A DNA stretch of 64,000 bases from an uncultured Lachnospiraceae bacterium (GTDB lineage Bacteria; Bacillota; Clostridia; Lachnospirales; Lachnospiraceae), in assembly GCA_910579275.1 (NCBI GenBank), contig CAJTTO010000002.1, positions 121,204-185,203 of the forward strand. The letters run 5' to 3'. Made by a program: the position numbers and the translations under genes. Below the pieces are notes generated by a model. The model ran no database searches. It saw nothing but the letters and a program-made list of their open reading frames with translations, and had not been told where the DNA came from. Shown here piece after piece: positions 34,756-43,842 of the stretch; position 1 is the stretch's first letter, and each line of letters opens with the position of its first letter.

Positions 34756-35799
34756 GTGTTTGAGCCGACAATTAAGGATATAGCCAAAATGTGCGGAGTG
34801 GGTGTCAGTACGGTTTCCAGGGCGATTAACAATCATCCAGACATTAATCCGGAGACGAAAGAGCGGATTATGGATGCGATAAAGGAAAGCGGATATGTGC
34901 CGAATGACAGTGCCAGAAATTTAAAAAGAGTGGATGCGAAAGCGATTGCAGTGCTGATAAAGGGTATATCCAATCCTTTCTTTACCAGTATGATTGGGGT
35001 AATTGAGCAGGAGTGCAAAAAGAAACACTATGCAATGGAGCTGTCACACATTGAGGCGGATGAAGACGAAGTGGATGTGGCACAGAAAGTGGTAAAGGAG
35101 AAGCGGCTGCGGGGCATTATATTTTTGGGTGGTCTGTTTTCACACTCCGAGGAAAAGCTGCAAAAGCTAACTGTACCATTTGTATTTAGTACAGTGGGCT
35201 CCATACCGGAAAGCATTAACAAGAATTCGTATTCCAGTATCAGCGTGGATGACCGAAAGGAAAGCGCGCGGATGGTAGATTACCTGATTGGTCTTGGGCA
35301 TACAAAGATTGCAATTCTGATTGCGGAGGCGGAGGAGCAGAGTATTGGTAAACTCCGTCTGGAAGGTTACTGTGATTCCCTGAAGGCACACGGCATTGCG
35401 GTGAATCCCAAACTGCTCTGCCAGACAGACGATGGACTGGGGCATTTTTCCATGGAGAACGGCTATCTTACAACCAAGAAATTATTGGAGAGCAGGGAAC
35501 CTTTTACTGCGTTATATGCGGTGGCGGACGCGCTGGCAATCGGTGCATTGAGAGCGCTGCATGAGGCGGGGATGGAAGTACCGCGTGATGTGTCCATTGC
35601 AGGCTATGACGGGATTGACATGGCAAATTATACAGTGCCGAGCCTGACAACCATGCACCAGCCGGTGGAGGAAATGGCAAAGGCGACTACAAAGCTGCTG
35701 TTTAACATTATCGCAGGCAGGGCAGAACACCAGCACATTACATATAAGGCAGAGCTTGTGATAAAAGAATCGACGGATTATGCTATGCAAACGAAATAA
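34756..35799 (+). CDS. LacI family regulator of the importer-malQ cluster
   Basis: A 347-residue LacI/GalR repressor with helix-turn-helix TIKDIAKMCGVGVSTVSRAIN at residues 4-24 and a full effector domain. The GTG at 34756 is preferred because AGAGGTGATG lies right before it; a GTG-ATG pair at 34747-34752 overlaps that site. It closes the importer operon, 18 bp after malQ. The three CG-centred sites at 29670-29705 are its likely target, making a negative feedback loop relieved by a maltodextrin. CcpA control of the same sites is possible. Confidence 0.9.
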   Translation: MFEPTIKDIAKMCGVGVSTVSRAINNHPDINPETKERIMDAIKESGYVPNDSARNLKRVDAKAIAVLIKGISNPFFTSMIGVIEQECKKKHYAMELSHIEADEDEVDVAQKVVKEKRLRGIIFLGGLFSHSEEKLQKLTVPFVFSTVGSIPESINKNSYSSISVDDRKESARMVDYLIGLGHTKIAILIAEAEEQSIGKLRLEGYCDSLKAHGIAVNPKLLCQTDDGLGHFSMENGYLTTKKLLESREPFTALYAVADALAIGALRALHEAGMEVPRDVSIAGYDGIDMANYTVPSLTTMHQPVEEMAKATTKLLFNIIAGRAEHQHITYKAELVIKESTDYAMQTK

Positions 35800-35803
35800 A
35801 GAA

Positions 35804-35833
35804 AAATCCCTGATGGAATGTCAGGGATTTTTT
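35804..35833 (+). terminator. Terminator of the importer operon
   Basis: AAATCCCTGA pairs with TCAGGGATTT over a 7-nt loop, then TTT. Confidence 0.9.
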
Positions 35834-35875
35834 GCCAGTTATAAAATAAAATTGTGGAAGGGAGCGAGCTTGGTT

Positions 35876-36889
35876 ATGGATTTGAGTGTAATCGTCCCTG
35901 CCTGCAATATGCAGGGGTATATCGCCGCGTGTCTCAGGAGCGTCACGAGGTGTCCAAGGGAACATATGGATATGGAATGTATCGTGGTGGATGACGGCAG
36001 CACCGATGACACGGCAGATGTCGTGCATAGATATATGGAAAGGGACAGCCGCATTAAGCTTGTCACAAAAGAAAAAGGCGGAGTGTCCGATGCGCGCAAC
36101 AGCGGTCTGGCGGAGGCTGCAGGCAGATATATATTGTTTCTTGATGCGGACGACAGACTGTGCGAGGATGCATGGGAGCAGATAGAGGCAGCTGTGGAAG
36201 AGGAGTATGCGGACTTTGTCGCATTTAGCTATATAACACTTGGGGAGAGCGGTAAACTCAAGGCGCAGATGTTTCCCATTCCGGATGTGGTAACGACAGA
36301 CGCGGCGGAGGCAAAACGGCTGATGTATGCGGATTCCGCGCTGAATAGGTGCTGGGGAAAGCTGTTCAAAAGCAGTATCATCAGAGACAACAATATTGCG
36401 TTTCGCACGGATTTGCCGGCTGGGGAGGATTTCCTGTTTGTGGCGGAATATTTTGAATGCTGCAGCAGCTATCTGCTGACCAAGGCAATGATTGTCTATC
36501 ATCTGCAGGAGGGCAAAGATGCCATGCGCAGTTATTCTATGGAGGAACGGCTTGGTTTTGTGAACATAGTATACGATTACAATGCTGCTGCGGTAAAGCG
36601 GTACAGCGACAATAATCTGGAAGCCGGCATGAACGTGTATTATTTAAAAGTGTTGACGAATCTATTCTATGAGTATGCAAAGGAATACCATTACAATAAA
36701 GAAGCCCTTGCCGGAATTTACAAAAAGGCACTGGAGAATGAGATCGTGAACCGGATTCTGGGGGAGGTGGAGGAATCTTTGATTGTTTCGCGCATAAAAA
36801 GATATGAGTACCGCCTTTTGGCAGGCGGAAATGCCAAGAAAATCGTGGGATATTATACGCTGAGAGCAAAGCTGCAGAGGGGATTTTGA
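35876..36889 (+). CDS. Family 2 glycosyltransferase
   Basis: A 337-residue GT2 enzyme with the nucleotide-sugar binding pattern VVDDGSTDDT (near residue 42) and the metal-binding DADD motif, plus the GVSDARN signature between them. GT2 proteins of this kind transfer a sugar from UDP- or GDP-sugars to glycolipids, capsule or teichoic-type polymers at the inner face of the membrane. The ATG at 35876 lies after the upstream terminator, so earlier in-frame starts are unlikely. It is monocistronic and has no polysaccharide genes next to it; the acceptor is unknown. Confidence 0.88.
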   Translation: MDLSVIVPACNMQGYIAACLRSVTRCPREHMDMECIVVDDGSTDDTADVVHRYMERDSRIKLVTKEKGGVSDARNSGLAEAAGRYILFLDADDRLCEDAWEQIEAAVEEEYADFVAFSYITLGESGKLKAQMFPIPDVVTTDAAEAKRLMYADSALNRCWGKLFKSSIIRDNNIAFRTDLPAGEDFLFVAEYFECCSSYLLTKAMIVYHLQEGKDAMRSYSMEERLGFVNIVYDYNAAAVKRYSDNNLEAGMNVYYLKVLTNLFYEYAKEYHYNKEALAGIYKKALENEIVNRILGEVEESLIVSRIKRYEYRLLAGGNAKKIVGYYTLRAKLQRGF

Positions 36890-36940
36890 TGTGGCTTGGA
36901 AGCAATTCGAACTTCATATCGGGCTGTCAGGGATGATATC

Positions 36941-36983
36941 ATCAAATAAAAATAGCGCAGTGTGGGCGCTATTTTTATTTGAT
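36941..36983. terminator. Bidirectional terminator between GT2 and GH5 genes
   Basis: An 18-bp perfect inverted repeat (36941-36958 with 36966-36983) has A-rich and T-rich ends, so it works in both directions. It overlaps the last codons of the GH5 gene. Confidence 0.92.
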
Positions 36984-38528
36984 ATATTCTGTTATTTCCA
37001 GACAAAGCTCCCCTTTTTCGAAGTAGGAGAAGTAATCCTCAAGGCTGCGGTATCCCAATGGGTTGAAGAAAGTGATGCGCATATAGGATGCATTTTCCGG
37101 AGGTGTAATGTCATAAAACAACTCGTCTTCAAGGGGATGATATGCTACGGGATTGTGGTGTGCGTCGTAAAAGCACAGACCGGAAAGCCGCAGACCATCT
37201 CCTGCCCCAGAGGTGCCAAGGCTGATGCGATACCCATAGTCCGGCAGAACGGGCATTCCCTGCTTTGCCGGATTGAGGGTAAGTGCACCGTCAGGGAAGT
37301 CCTCGAGCGCTCCTGTCGAAGGAGATATCGAGGCGTAGGAGTAGCTTTCGATGGAATCAAATACGCTCGTTGCAATTTTGTTGGTATGAAACTCTGCCGG
37401 ATTCATGAGGGACTCAATGATGTCCTCAAAAGCCGGCTCTCCGCTGTCGCGGTGAAACAGCTTGTAGTCGTTTCCGTCATCCCACCAGAAACATTTTATA
37501 TTGTAATCGTTTGCACAGGCAATGTAATTTCCGGCATGGTTGGAACGGTATTCTGCCGGGACAAAGCTGTTCGGGGTGCCGAATTCCGTGATGACAATGG
37601 GAACACCCAACCGCTCGGAATGCTCCTGAAGATTATCAAAAAAGCTCTTGATATCTTGGTTGTAGGAGGTGTCATAACTGTGTACACTGACAGCAAGCCT
37701 GTTGTCTGCCGTATCCTCCGGAAGGATAAATCCGTTGAGGACATCATCGGTCGTCTCGCTCAGGTAGGTGTCACATATCAGAATGCGGTTTGCGTTGTTC
37801 CCGCCGGCTGCGCGCACGGTGTCCACAAAAAGCTGGTTTAAAATATTGACTGCCTCCGCGGAAGGCGCCTGAAACTGCCGGCTGTTGTCCTTTGTGTTGA
37901 TTTCATTGAAGGATTCAAAGACAAGGCGCTGGTCATAGTCCTGAAAGTGCGCTGCAATCTGAGTCCACAAATCGCTCAGATTGCCGGAAACCTTGTCAAT
38001 GTCCTCCAAGTCTGCCCAGATGATGGCTTCGTCATGGTGCGAGTCCAGTATCACATAAAGCTCATAGTCCAGCGCGTAATCGACGACTTCCGCAACGCGG
38101 TCGAGCCACTCCTGCCGGATTGTCAGCTTGCCGTCCTCGTGGTACGTGTTGTAAGACCAGGTGACAGGGAGGCGTATGGCGTTAAAGCCGGCACGCTTTA
38201 ACGCGCCCACGAATTCTCTTGTAATAACAGGGTTACCCCAGCAGGTCTCATAGTAGGCGCTGTCATGGGTGCCGTCATTTCGCCCAGTAGAGGGGTAGCT
38301 GTCAAGGGAGCTGCCGATGTTGTATCCGACCGTAACCTGACGCAGTAGTTCATCCGCGGTCAGATTGACGACCTGCGGCATTGTGTATGCGCCATTCATT
38401 TTTCGGTGAGATATATCCTCGTCGTCATGCAGACTGAAAAATAGCGATGCGGAAGCGCCTGCCATCACGAGCAGTAAGATAAATAATAACAGGGTAATTC
38501 TGTTGTCGTTTTCTTTGTCTTGTTTCAT
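36975..38528 (-). CDS. Membrane-anchored GH5 endoglucanase-like enzyme
   Basis: A 517-residue protein with an N-terminal membrane anchor (about residues 11-32) and no clear cleavage site, so it likely faces outward from the membrane. The GH5 barrel covers about residues 55-370: VGYNIGSSLDSY, RLPVTW, acid/base Glu209 in FESFNEIN and nucleophile Glu315 in VITEFGTPN. Residues 385-517 form a beta-rich domain that I cannot name, possibly carbohydrate binding. GH5 acts on beta-1,4-glucans, mannans or xyloglucan; the exact substrate cannot be read. It is monocistronic, with an AGGA site before the ATG. Confidence 0.9.
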   Translation of the reverse strand: MKQDKENDNRITLLLFILLLVMAGASASLFFSLHDDEDISHRKMNGAYTMPQVVNLTADELLRQVTVGYNIGSSLDSYPSTGRNDGTHDSAYYETCWGNPVITREFVGALKRAGFNAIRLPVTWSYNTYHEDGKLTIRQEWLDRVAEVVDYALDYELYVILDSHHDEAIIWADLEDIDKVSGNLSDLWTQIAAHFQDYDQRLVFESFNEINTKDNSRQFQAPSAEAVNILNQLFVDTVRAAGGNNANRILICDTYLSETTDDVLNGFILPEDTADNRLAVSVHSYDTSYNQDIKSFFDNLQEHSERLGVPIVITEFGTPNSFVPAEYRSNHAGNYIACANDYNIKCFWWDDGNDYKLFHRDSGEPAFEDIIESLMNPAEFHTNKIATSVFDSIESYSYASISPSTGALEDFPDGALTLNPAKQGMPVLPDYGYRISLGTSGAGDGLRLSGLCFYDAHHNPVAYHPLEDELFYDITPPENASYMRITFFNPLGYRSLEDYFSYFEKGELCLEITEYIK

Positions 38529-38760
38529 AAAATCCTGCTTCTTATAATATAGATGATAGCGTTTTTAAGTTTCTTTTGTTATTGTATTCAGATACATTCT
38601 ATAAAACCATTGATTTCCACCTGTCTATGAAATCCGTCATTCGTTTTATAAAATTTAACAAAATATAATTGTTATTTAATAAAAAATTAATACTATAGTA
38701 AAATTATAAGCTTTCTTTTTCGTTTCGTCAATCATTGTGTAGGGTTATACGTTAAAATAA

Positions 38761-38957
38761 ATAACAGGAGACTGCGGGCTGGACTGTTGTTACTGTTCAG
38801 ACGTCCACCAAAGTAGTGGGACTCATGCGACAAAATGCTTGCCTTTTCGCATTTTGTGTGCAAAATCTGTTATCATTCACACCTCAATAGCTTGTATGCC
38901 GATAAAAACTGGCGTGGGTGTGAATTGCAACGGACTGTTACGCGGAAAAAGGAAAAA
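38761..38957 (+). repeat. Palindromic intergenic repeat region upstream of the TPR gene
   Basis: The 570-bp gap 38529-39101 holds no gene. Inside are ATAACAG/CTGTTGT arms (38761-38767 with 38784-38790), CAAAATGC/GCATTTTG (38831-38838 with 38849-38856) and ATTCACACC/GGTGTGAAT (38875-38883 with 38917-38925), and a final CTGTTACG. The CAAAATGC hairpin and the GTGTGCA after it recur at 62389-62420. It is degenerate relative to the copies before purD and clpC. Confidence 0.5.
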
Positions 38958-38970
38958 TTTCAAACTGGAA

Positions 38971-38999
38971 TTGACATCATTTTATATTTCTACTATCAT
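38971..38999 (+). promoter_or_regulatory. Promoter of the TPR lipoprotein gene
   Basis: A perfect TTGACA and TATCAT are 17 nt apart. It closely resembles the nrdD promoter (same -10 and similar spacer). Confidence 0.75.
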
Positions 39000-39101
39000 T
39001 ACATATGAAGATAGTGCCTGCGCAATTTGAAAGCGGAGCAATCAAAAAGGAGAGGTTACGCAGGCTGTTCGCATATGGTTTCAGAACATGGGAGAAAAAT
39101 A

Positions 39102-40172
39102 TTGATAAAAGGAAAGAATAAAAAACGAATATCCATCATAAAATTAGGCGCGGCTGCGCTGACTGCAGTACTTCTTACAGGAGGATGCGGCAAAAAGCAG
39201 GAAAACACCAACCTGACTGCAGGAATGGAGCAGGTGGAGCAATATGACTTTCAGGAGGCCGTGGAGAGTTTTGAAAAGGCGCTTCTGAATAACGAAGATT
39301 TGGAGCTGACGTACAGAGGGCAAGGGCTTGCCTATATGGGACTTGGAAATTATGCGGACGCCGAGACCGCCTTTCTCAAGTCCATCCAAAATGCGGGAAA
39401 CAGCCTGACAGATTTGGAGTATGACACGAATTTTTATCTGGCGGCTGCATACATGAAACAGGGAAAGTACAAGCAGGCAGAGGAGATTTACGCGGCAATT
39501 CTGGCGCTGCGGAAAAAGGACAAGGATGCGTACTATCTGCGTGCATGTGCAATCCTTAGGCAGAACCGCTATGAGGAGGCCGTCGCGGATTTTGAGAAAG
39601 CGTTTTCGCTTGACGCTGGAAATCTGGCGCTGCGGACAGATGCGTATGTGGAGATGCAGGCAGCCGGATTTGGGGAAGAAGGAAAGACATACCTGCAGCA
39701 GTTCATGGGCGAGAACGACAAGAAGCTCAAGGAAGAGGAAAAGGGTGTTATTTATTATTACCTCGAGGATTACAACAATGCCCGCATCAACCTCGACAGT
39801 GCAGTAAACGGCAAGGATCCCAAGCTTGCGCTGCTTCTGGCGCAGACCTATGAGAAGCTTGGCGATATGAATTATGCAACTGTAGTATATCAGACGTTTT
39901 TGGATGCCAATGAACCTGACGCGGCACTTTACAACAGCTACGGCATCTGCCTGATGCGTCAGGGAAAATATGAGGAGGCTGTGACCGTCTTTGAGAGCGG
40001 CATTGACATGGGAAATTCCGATTATCTGCAGGAACTTCGATACAATTTGATAGTCGCCAAGGAATATCTGGGGAAGTTTTCGGAGGCAAAGACGATGATG
40101 CAGGCGTATCTTCAGGTCTATCCTGACGACGCGCGGGCGAAAAAGGAGAATGATTTCCTAAAGACAAGATAA
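39102..40172 (+). CDS. TPR-repeat lipoprotein
   Basis: A 356-residue lipoprotein with a basic n-region, a hydrophobic core and LTGGC as lipobox, followed by tetratricopeptide repeats through the C terminus (for example GLAYMGLGNYADAETAFLKS and YEEAVADFEKAFSLDAGN). TPR domains bind other proteins; the partner is unknown. The start is uncertain: TTG 39102 has GGGAG at 7 nt and gives a normal signal peptide, ATG 39075 would add nine residues. A strong AAGGAGAGG at 39045-39054 has no start codon at the proper distance, which is odd. Confidence 0.78.
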   Translation: MIKGKNKKRISIIKLGAAALTAVLLTGGCGKKQENTNLTAGMEQVEQYDFQEAVESFEKALLNNEDLELTYRGQGLAYMGLGNYADAETAFLKSIQNAGNSLTDLEYDTNFYLAAAYMKQGKYKQAEEIYAAILALRKKDKDAYYLRACAILRQNRYEEAVADFEKAFSLDAGNLALRTDAYVEMQAAGFGEEGKTYLQQFMGENDKKLKEEEKGVIYYYLEDYNNARINLDSAVNGKDPKLALLLAQTYEKLGDMNYATVVYQTFLDANEPDAALYNSYGICLMRQGKYEEAVTVFESGIDMGNSDYLQELRYNLIVAKEYLGKFSEAKTMMQAYLQVYPDDARAKKENDFLKTR

Positions 40173-40237
40173 CGCGGGATAACACTAGATATTGTAAAAA
40201 TACTGAAAAGAAACACATAATATTGCGTGGTGTTCGA

Positions 40238-40266
40238 TTGACGTGGAATTTTATATCTGCTATCAT
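40238..40266 (+). promoter_or_regulatory. Promoter of nrdD
   Basis: TTGACG and TATCAT are 17 nt apart. Transcription should start near 40273, at the foot of the leader hairpin. Confidence 0.7.
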
Positions 40267-40273
40267 TGAGGTA

Positions 40274-40335
40274 AGGAACTGTTCATAAGCATCTTATGAC
40301 AATTACTTGTCACAAGTAATTTATGAACAGTTCCT
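40274..40335 (+). promoter_or_regulatory. Long leader hairpin of nrdD
   Basis: AGGAACTGTTCATAA (40274-40288) and TTATGAACAGTTCCT (40321-40335) are perfect 15-bp arms. A second hairpin, AATTACTTG/CAAGTAATT (40301-40309 with 40313-40321), lies within. The transcript would begin with this structure, and it ends 47 nt before the start codon. No T-run follows. It may shield the mRNA 5' end or regulate translation. Confidence 0.55.
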
Positions 40336-40382
40336 AATGACGCTTTTTGGAGCGAAAAGATATTATGGAAGGAGTAGGTTCA

Positions 40383-42794
40383 GTGTTTCAGGTTATAAAG
40401 AGGGATGGCGTACTGGCGGAATTTTGTCTGGACAAGATAAGCGGGGCGATTATCAAGGCATTTGATGCAACACAGGTGCAGTTCAATGACGATATCGTTG
40501 ACTTGCTCGCGCTGCGGGTTACAGCCGACATTCAGGGAAAAATAAAAGAAGGCAAGGTCCATGTGGAGGATATACAGGACAGTGTGGAAAAAGTGCTGGA
40601 GCAGGCGGGCTATACGGAGTCTGCAAAGGCGTTTATTTTATATCGGAAGCAGCGGGAGAAAATGCGCAACATGCGCTCTACTATTTTGGATTACAAAGAT
40701 GTCGTAGATAACTATGTGAAAATTGAGGACTGGCGCGTAAAGGAAAATTCGACAGTTACCTACTCCGTGGGAGGACTGATTCTGTCAAATTCGGGGGCAG
40801 TTACGGCAAACTACTGGCTTTCCGAGATCTATGACGAGGAGATTGCAGGCGCCCACAGAAATGCGGATATTCACATTCATGATCTCTCTATGCTTACCGG
40901 TTACTGTGCGGGCTGGTCACTTAAGCAGCTGATTCAGGAGGGACTAGGCGGGATTACAGGAAAGATTACTTCCGCTCCGGCAAGGCATCTGTCGGTTCTG
41001 TGCAACCAGATGGTGAATTTTCTCGGCATCATGCAGAATGAATGGGCAGGAGCGCAGGCATTTTCCTCTTTTGATACATACCTTGCGCCATTTGTGAAAG
41101 TGGATCATCTTCCGTACTACGAGGTTAAGAAGTGCATTGAGGCGTTTATCTACGGTGTGAATACGCCGAGCCGATGGGGGACACAGGCGCCGTTTAGCAA
41201 CATTACGCTTGACTGGACTGTTCCCAATGACCTTGCCAACCTTCCGGCGATTGTAGGCGGTCAGGAGATGGATTTCTGTTACAAGGACTGCAAGGCGGAA
41301 ATGGACATGGTCAACAAGGCGTTTATCGAGACAATGATAGAGGGTGATGCCGACGGAAGGGGATTCCAGTATCCGATTCCCACCTATTCCATAACACGTG
41401 ATTTTGACTGGTCTGACAACGAAAACAACAGACTGTTATTTGAAATGACTGCAAAGTACGGAACGCCGTATTTTTCAAACTATATTAATTCTGATATGGA
41501 GCCGTCCGATGTCAGGAGCATGTGCTGCAGGCTCCGCCTTGACCTGAGAGAGCTGCGTAAAAAAACAGGTGGTTTTTTTGGCTCGGGAGAGAGCACGGGA
41601 AGTGTCGGTGTAGTGACGATTAACATGCCGCGCATCGCGTACCTTGCCGCTGACGAGAAAGATTTTTACAGACGGCTCGACCGGCTTATGGACATCAGTG
41701 CGCGCTCGCTGAACATTAAGAGAAAAGTGATTTCGCGGCTTCTGGATGAGGGGCTTTACCCTTACACAAAGCGGTACCTTGGAAATTTCGACAGCCATTT
41801 TTCCACAATTGGGCTGATTGGCATGAACGAGGCGGGACTGAATGCGAAGTGGATTCGTGCCGATCTCTCTCAGGAGAAGGCGCAGCAGTTTGCAAAAGAT
41901 GTGCTCGACCATATGCGCAAACGGCTGTCTGACTATCAGGAACAGTACGGTGATTTGTACAATCTCGAGGCGACGCCCGCAGAGAGTACGACATACAGGC
42001 TTGCCAAGCATGACAGGGAGAAGTGGAGTGACATTATCACGGCAGGGCATGCAGGTGACAAACCATACTACACGAATTCCTCACATCTGCCGGTCGATTA
42101 TACAACGGACATTTTTGATGCACTGGATATACAGGACGAGCTTCAGACGCGCTACACGTCGGGGACGGTGTTCCACGCATTCCTTGGGGAGAAGCTTCCG
42201 GACTGGAAAGCGGCAGCAAAGCTGGTGCGCACGATTGCTGAGAATTACAGGCTCCCATACTATACAATGTCGCCGACGTACTCTATCTGCAAGGAGCACG
42301 GATACCTTGCAGGCGAACAAAAAGTATGCCCGAAGTGCGGAAAGGTGACAGAGGTTTACAGCCGTATCACGGGCTATTACCGTCCGGTGCAGAACTGGAA
42401 TGACGGAAAGCTGCAGGAATACAAAAACCGCACGGAATACAAGATGGGAAGTGCGGTGGAGATATGCGCCGCGGAGAAAGCTGCGGACAGTACGGCAAAC
42501 AGGAAAGCGAAAGAGATGAACCGCATGCTGGCGCAGGAGAAGAAGGCATCGGCGGGCGGCAGGGACACGTATCTGTTCACAACCAAGACCTGTCCGAACT
42601 GCAGTCTGGCAAAGGAGTACCTGAAAGATGTCGACTACACGATTATAGATGCGGAAGAAAATATGGATCTTGCAGTTCAGTACGGAGTCATGCAGGCGCC
42701 AACTCTTGTAATTGTAGCTGGACAATCAGAGCAGAAATATGTTAATGTATCTAATATAAGGAAGTATGCCGAATATTTGAAAGCGAACGCGTAA
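40383..42794 (+). CDS. nrdD: Anaerobic ribonucleoside-triphosphate reductase with fused glutaredoxin domain
   Basis: NrdD is the oxygen-sensitive class III reductase that makes deoxynucleotides using a glycyl radical. This 803-residue protein has an N-terminal ATP-cone (residues 1-90), the ten-stranded barrel, a Zn site with CPKC (after KV) and the radical glycine Gly664 in RITGYY. Unusually, residues 725-803 form a NrdH/glutaredoxin-like domain with the redox pair Cys737/Cys740 (TCPNC) and a cis-Pro loop QAPT. This suggests a thiol reductant instead of formate. GTG 40383 is chosen because GGAAGGAG lies 8 nt before; an ATG at 40365 lacks a site. The activase nrdG is not next to it. Confidence 0.92.
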   Translation: MFQVIKRDGVLAEFCLDKISGAIIKAFDATQVQFNDDIVDLLALRVTADIQGKIKEGKVHVEDIQDSVEKVLEQAGYTESAKAFILYRKQREKMRNMRSTILDYKDVVDNYVKIEDWRVKENSTVTYSVGGLILSNSGAVTANYWLSEIYDEEIAGAHRNADIHIHDLSMLTGYCAGWSLKQLIQEGLGGITGKITSAPARHLSVLCNQMVNFLGIMQNEWAGAQAFSSFDTYLAPFVKVDHLPYYEVKKCIEAFIYGVNTPSRWGTQAPFSNITLDWTVPNDLANLPAIVGGQEMDFCYKDCKAEMDMVNKAFIETMIEGDADGRGFQYPIPTYSITRDFDWSDNENNRLLFEMTAKYGTPYFSNYINSDMEPSDVRSMCCRLRLDLRELRKKTGGFFGSGESTGSVGVVTINMPRIAYLAADEKDFYRRLDRLMDISARSLNIKRKVISRLLDEGLYPYTKRYLGNFDSHFSTIGLIGMNEAGLNAKWIRADLSQEKAQQFAKDVLDHMRKRLSDYQEQYGDLYNLEATPAESTTYRLAKHDREKWSDIITAGHAGDKPYYTNSSHLPVDYTTDIFDALDIQDELQTRYTSGTVFHAFLGEKLPDWKAAAKLVRTIAENYRLPYYTMSPTYSICKEHGYLAGEQKVCPKCGKVTEVYSRITGYYRPVQNWNDGKLQEYKNRTEYKMGSAVEICAAEKAADSTANRKAKEMNRMLAQEKKASAGGRDTYLFTTKTCPNCSLAKEYLKDVDYTIIDAEENMDLAVQYGVMQAPTLVIVAGQSEQKYVNVSNIRKYAEYLKANA

Positions 42795-42837
42795 TAGACT
42801 CCGGACGGCATAAATAACGATACAGGGAGTGTACATT

Positions 42838-43827
42838 ATGATTGATAAACTCATCGAGAAGATTCAGAAAACAGGGGCACCCATCGTGGTGGGGCTTGAC
42901 CCGACAATGAAGTTCGTCCCCGACCACATCAAGAAAGCGGCTTTTGCCGAAAAGGGCGAGACGCTCGAAGGCGCAGCGGAGGCAGTGTGGCTTTACAACA
43001 AGGGAATCATAGATAAGACCTATGATTTGATTCCGGCTGTCAAGCCGCAGATTGCGATGTACGAGCAGTTCGGTATTCCCGGGCTTGTCGCGTTCCAGAA
43101 AACAGTTGATTACTGTAAGGAAAAAGGGCTTGTGGTAATCGGCGACATCAAGCGCGGCGATATCGGCTCGACTTCGGCAGCCTATGCGACAGCGCATCTT
43201 GGCAAAGTGCAGGTGGGAAACAACCTGTGTGCAGGATTTGACGAAGACTTTGTGACAGTCAATCCCTATCTTGGCTCGGATGGCGTGCAGCCGTTTATTG
43301 ACGTGTGCAGAGAAGAAAAGAAAGGCATTTTTATTCTCGTCAAGACTTCAAACCCGAGCAGCGGTGAATTTCAGGACAGGCAGGTGTGCACAGGCGCTTC
43401 TGCAGGTTCTGCAGGCGAAGAAACCGGAGGGATTGATTTTGAAAAGATGCCGCTTTATGAAATCGTCGGCGGAAAAGTTGCCGAGTGGAGCAGCCAGCTG
43501 ATGGGAGAGAACGGTTACAGCTACATCGGTGCAGTCGTTGGCGCCACCTACCCTGAGCAGGGCAGGGTGCTGCGCAAGGTGATGCCGAAATCATTTATCC
43601 TTGTTCCCGGTTATGGCGCGCAGGGAGGGACGGGAAAAGACCTGATACACTTTTTTGACGAGAACAGGCTGGGTGCGATTGTAAATTCTTCAAGGGGAAT
43701 TATTGCGGCATACCAGAATGAGAAGTACAGCAAGTTTGGCGCATATAATTATGCGGACGCGTCAAGGCAGGCAGTCATTGACATGATTACGGATATTGAT
43801 CAGGCATTTGCAAGTGTCGGAAAATAA
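42838..43827 (+). CDS. pyrF: Orotidine 5'-phosphate decarboxylase
   Basis: PyrF catalyses the last step of UMP synthesis. The 329-residue length marks the longer type 2 form. The catalytic Asp-Lys-Arg array is seen in GDIKRGDIGSTS and the phosphate loop in VPGYGAQGGTGKD. The ATG at 42838 follows AGGGAG. It lies 43 bp after nrdD and 15 bp before pyrE, so nrdD-pyrF-pyrE is probably one transcript linking nucleotide and deoxynucleotide supply. Confidence 0.95.
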   Translation: MIDKLIEKIQKTGAPIVVGLDPTMKFVPDHIKKAAFAEKGETLEGAAEAVWLYNKGIIDKTYDLIPAVKPQIAMYEQFGIPGLVAFQKTVDYCKEKGLVVIGDIKRGDIGSTSAAYATAHLGKVQVGNNLCAGFDEDFVTVNPYLGSDGVQPFIDVCREEKKGIFILVKTSNPSSGEFQDRQVCTGASAGSAGEETGGIDFEKMPLYEIVGGKVAEWSSQLMGENGYSYIGAVVGATYPEQGRVLRKVMPKSFILVPGYGAQGGTGKDLIHFFDENRLGAIVNSSRGIIAAYQNEKYSKFGAYNYADASRQAVIDMITDIDQAFASVGK

Positions 43828-43842
43828 CGGAGGCATAAGAGG

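Noticed and set aside
36891..37841. A 316-codon open frame on the plus strand
   Set aside because: It is fully antisense to the GH5 gene, whose catalytic motifs are clear, begins in the terminator region and encodes no recognisable protein.
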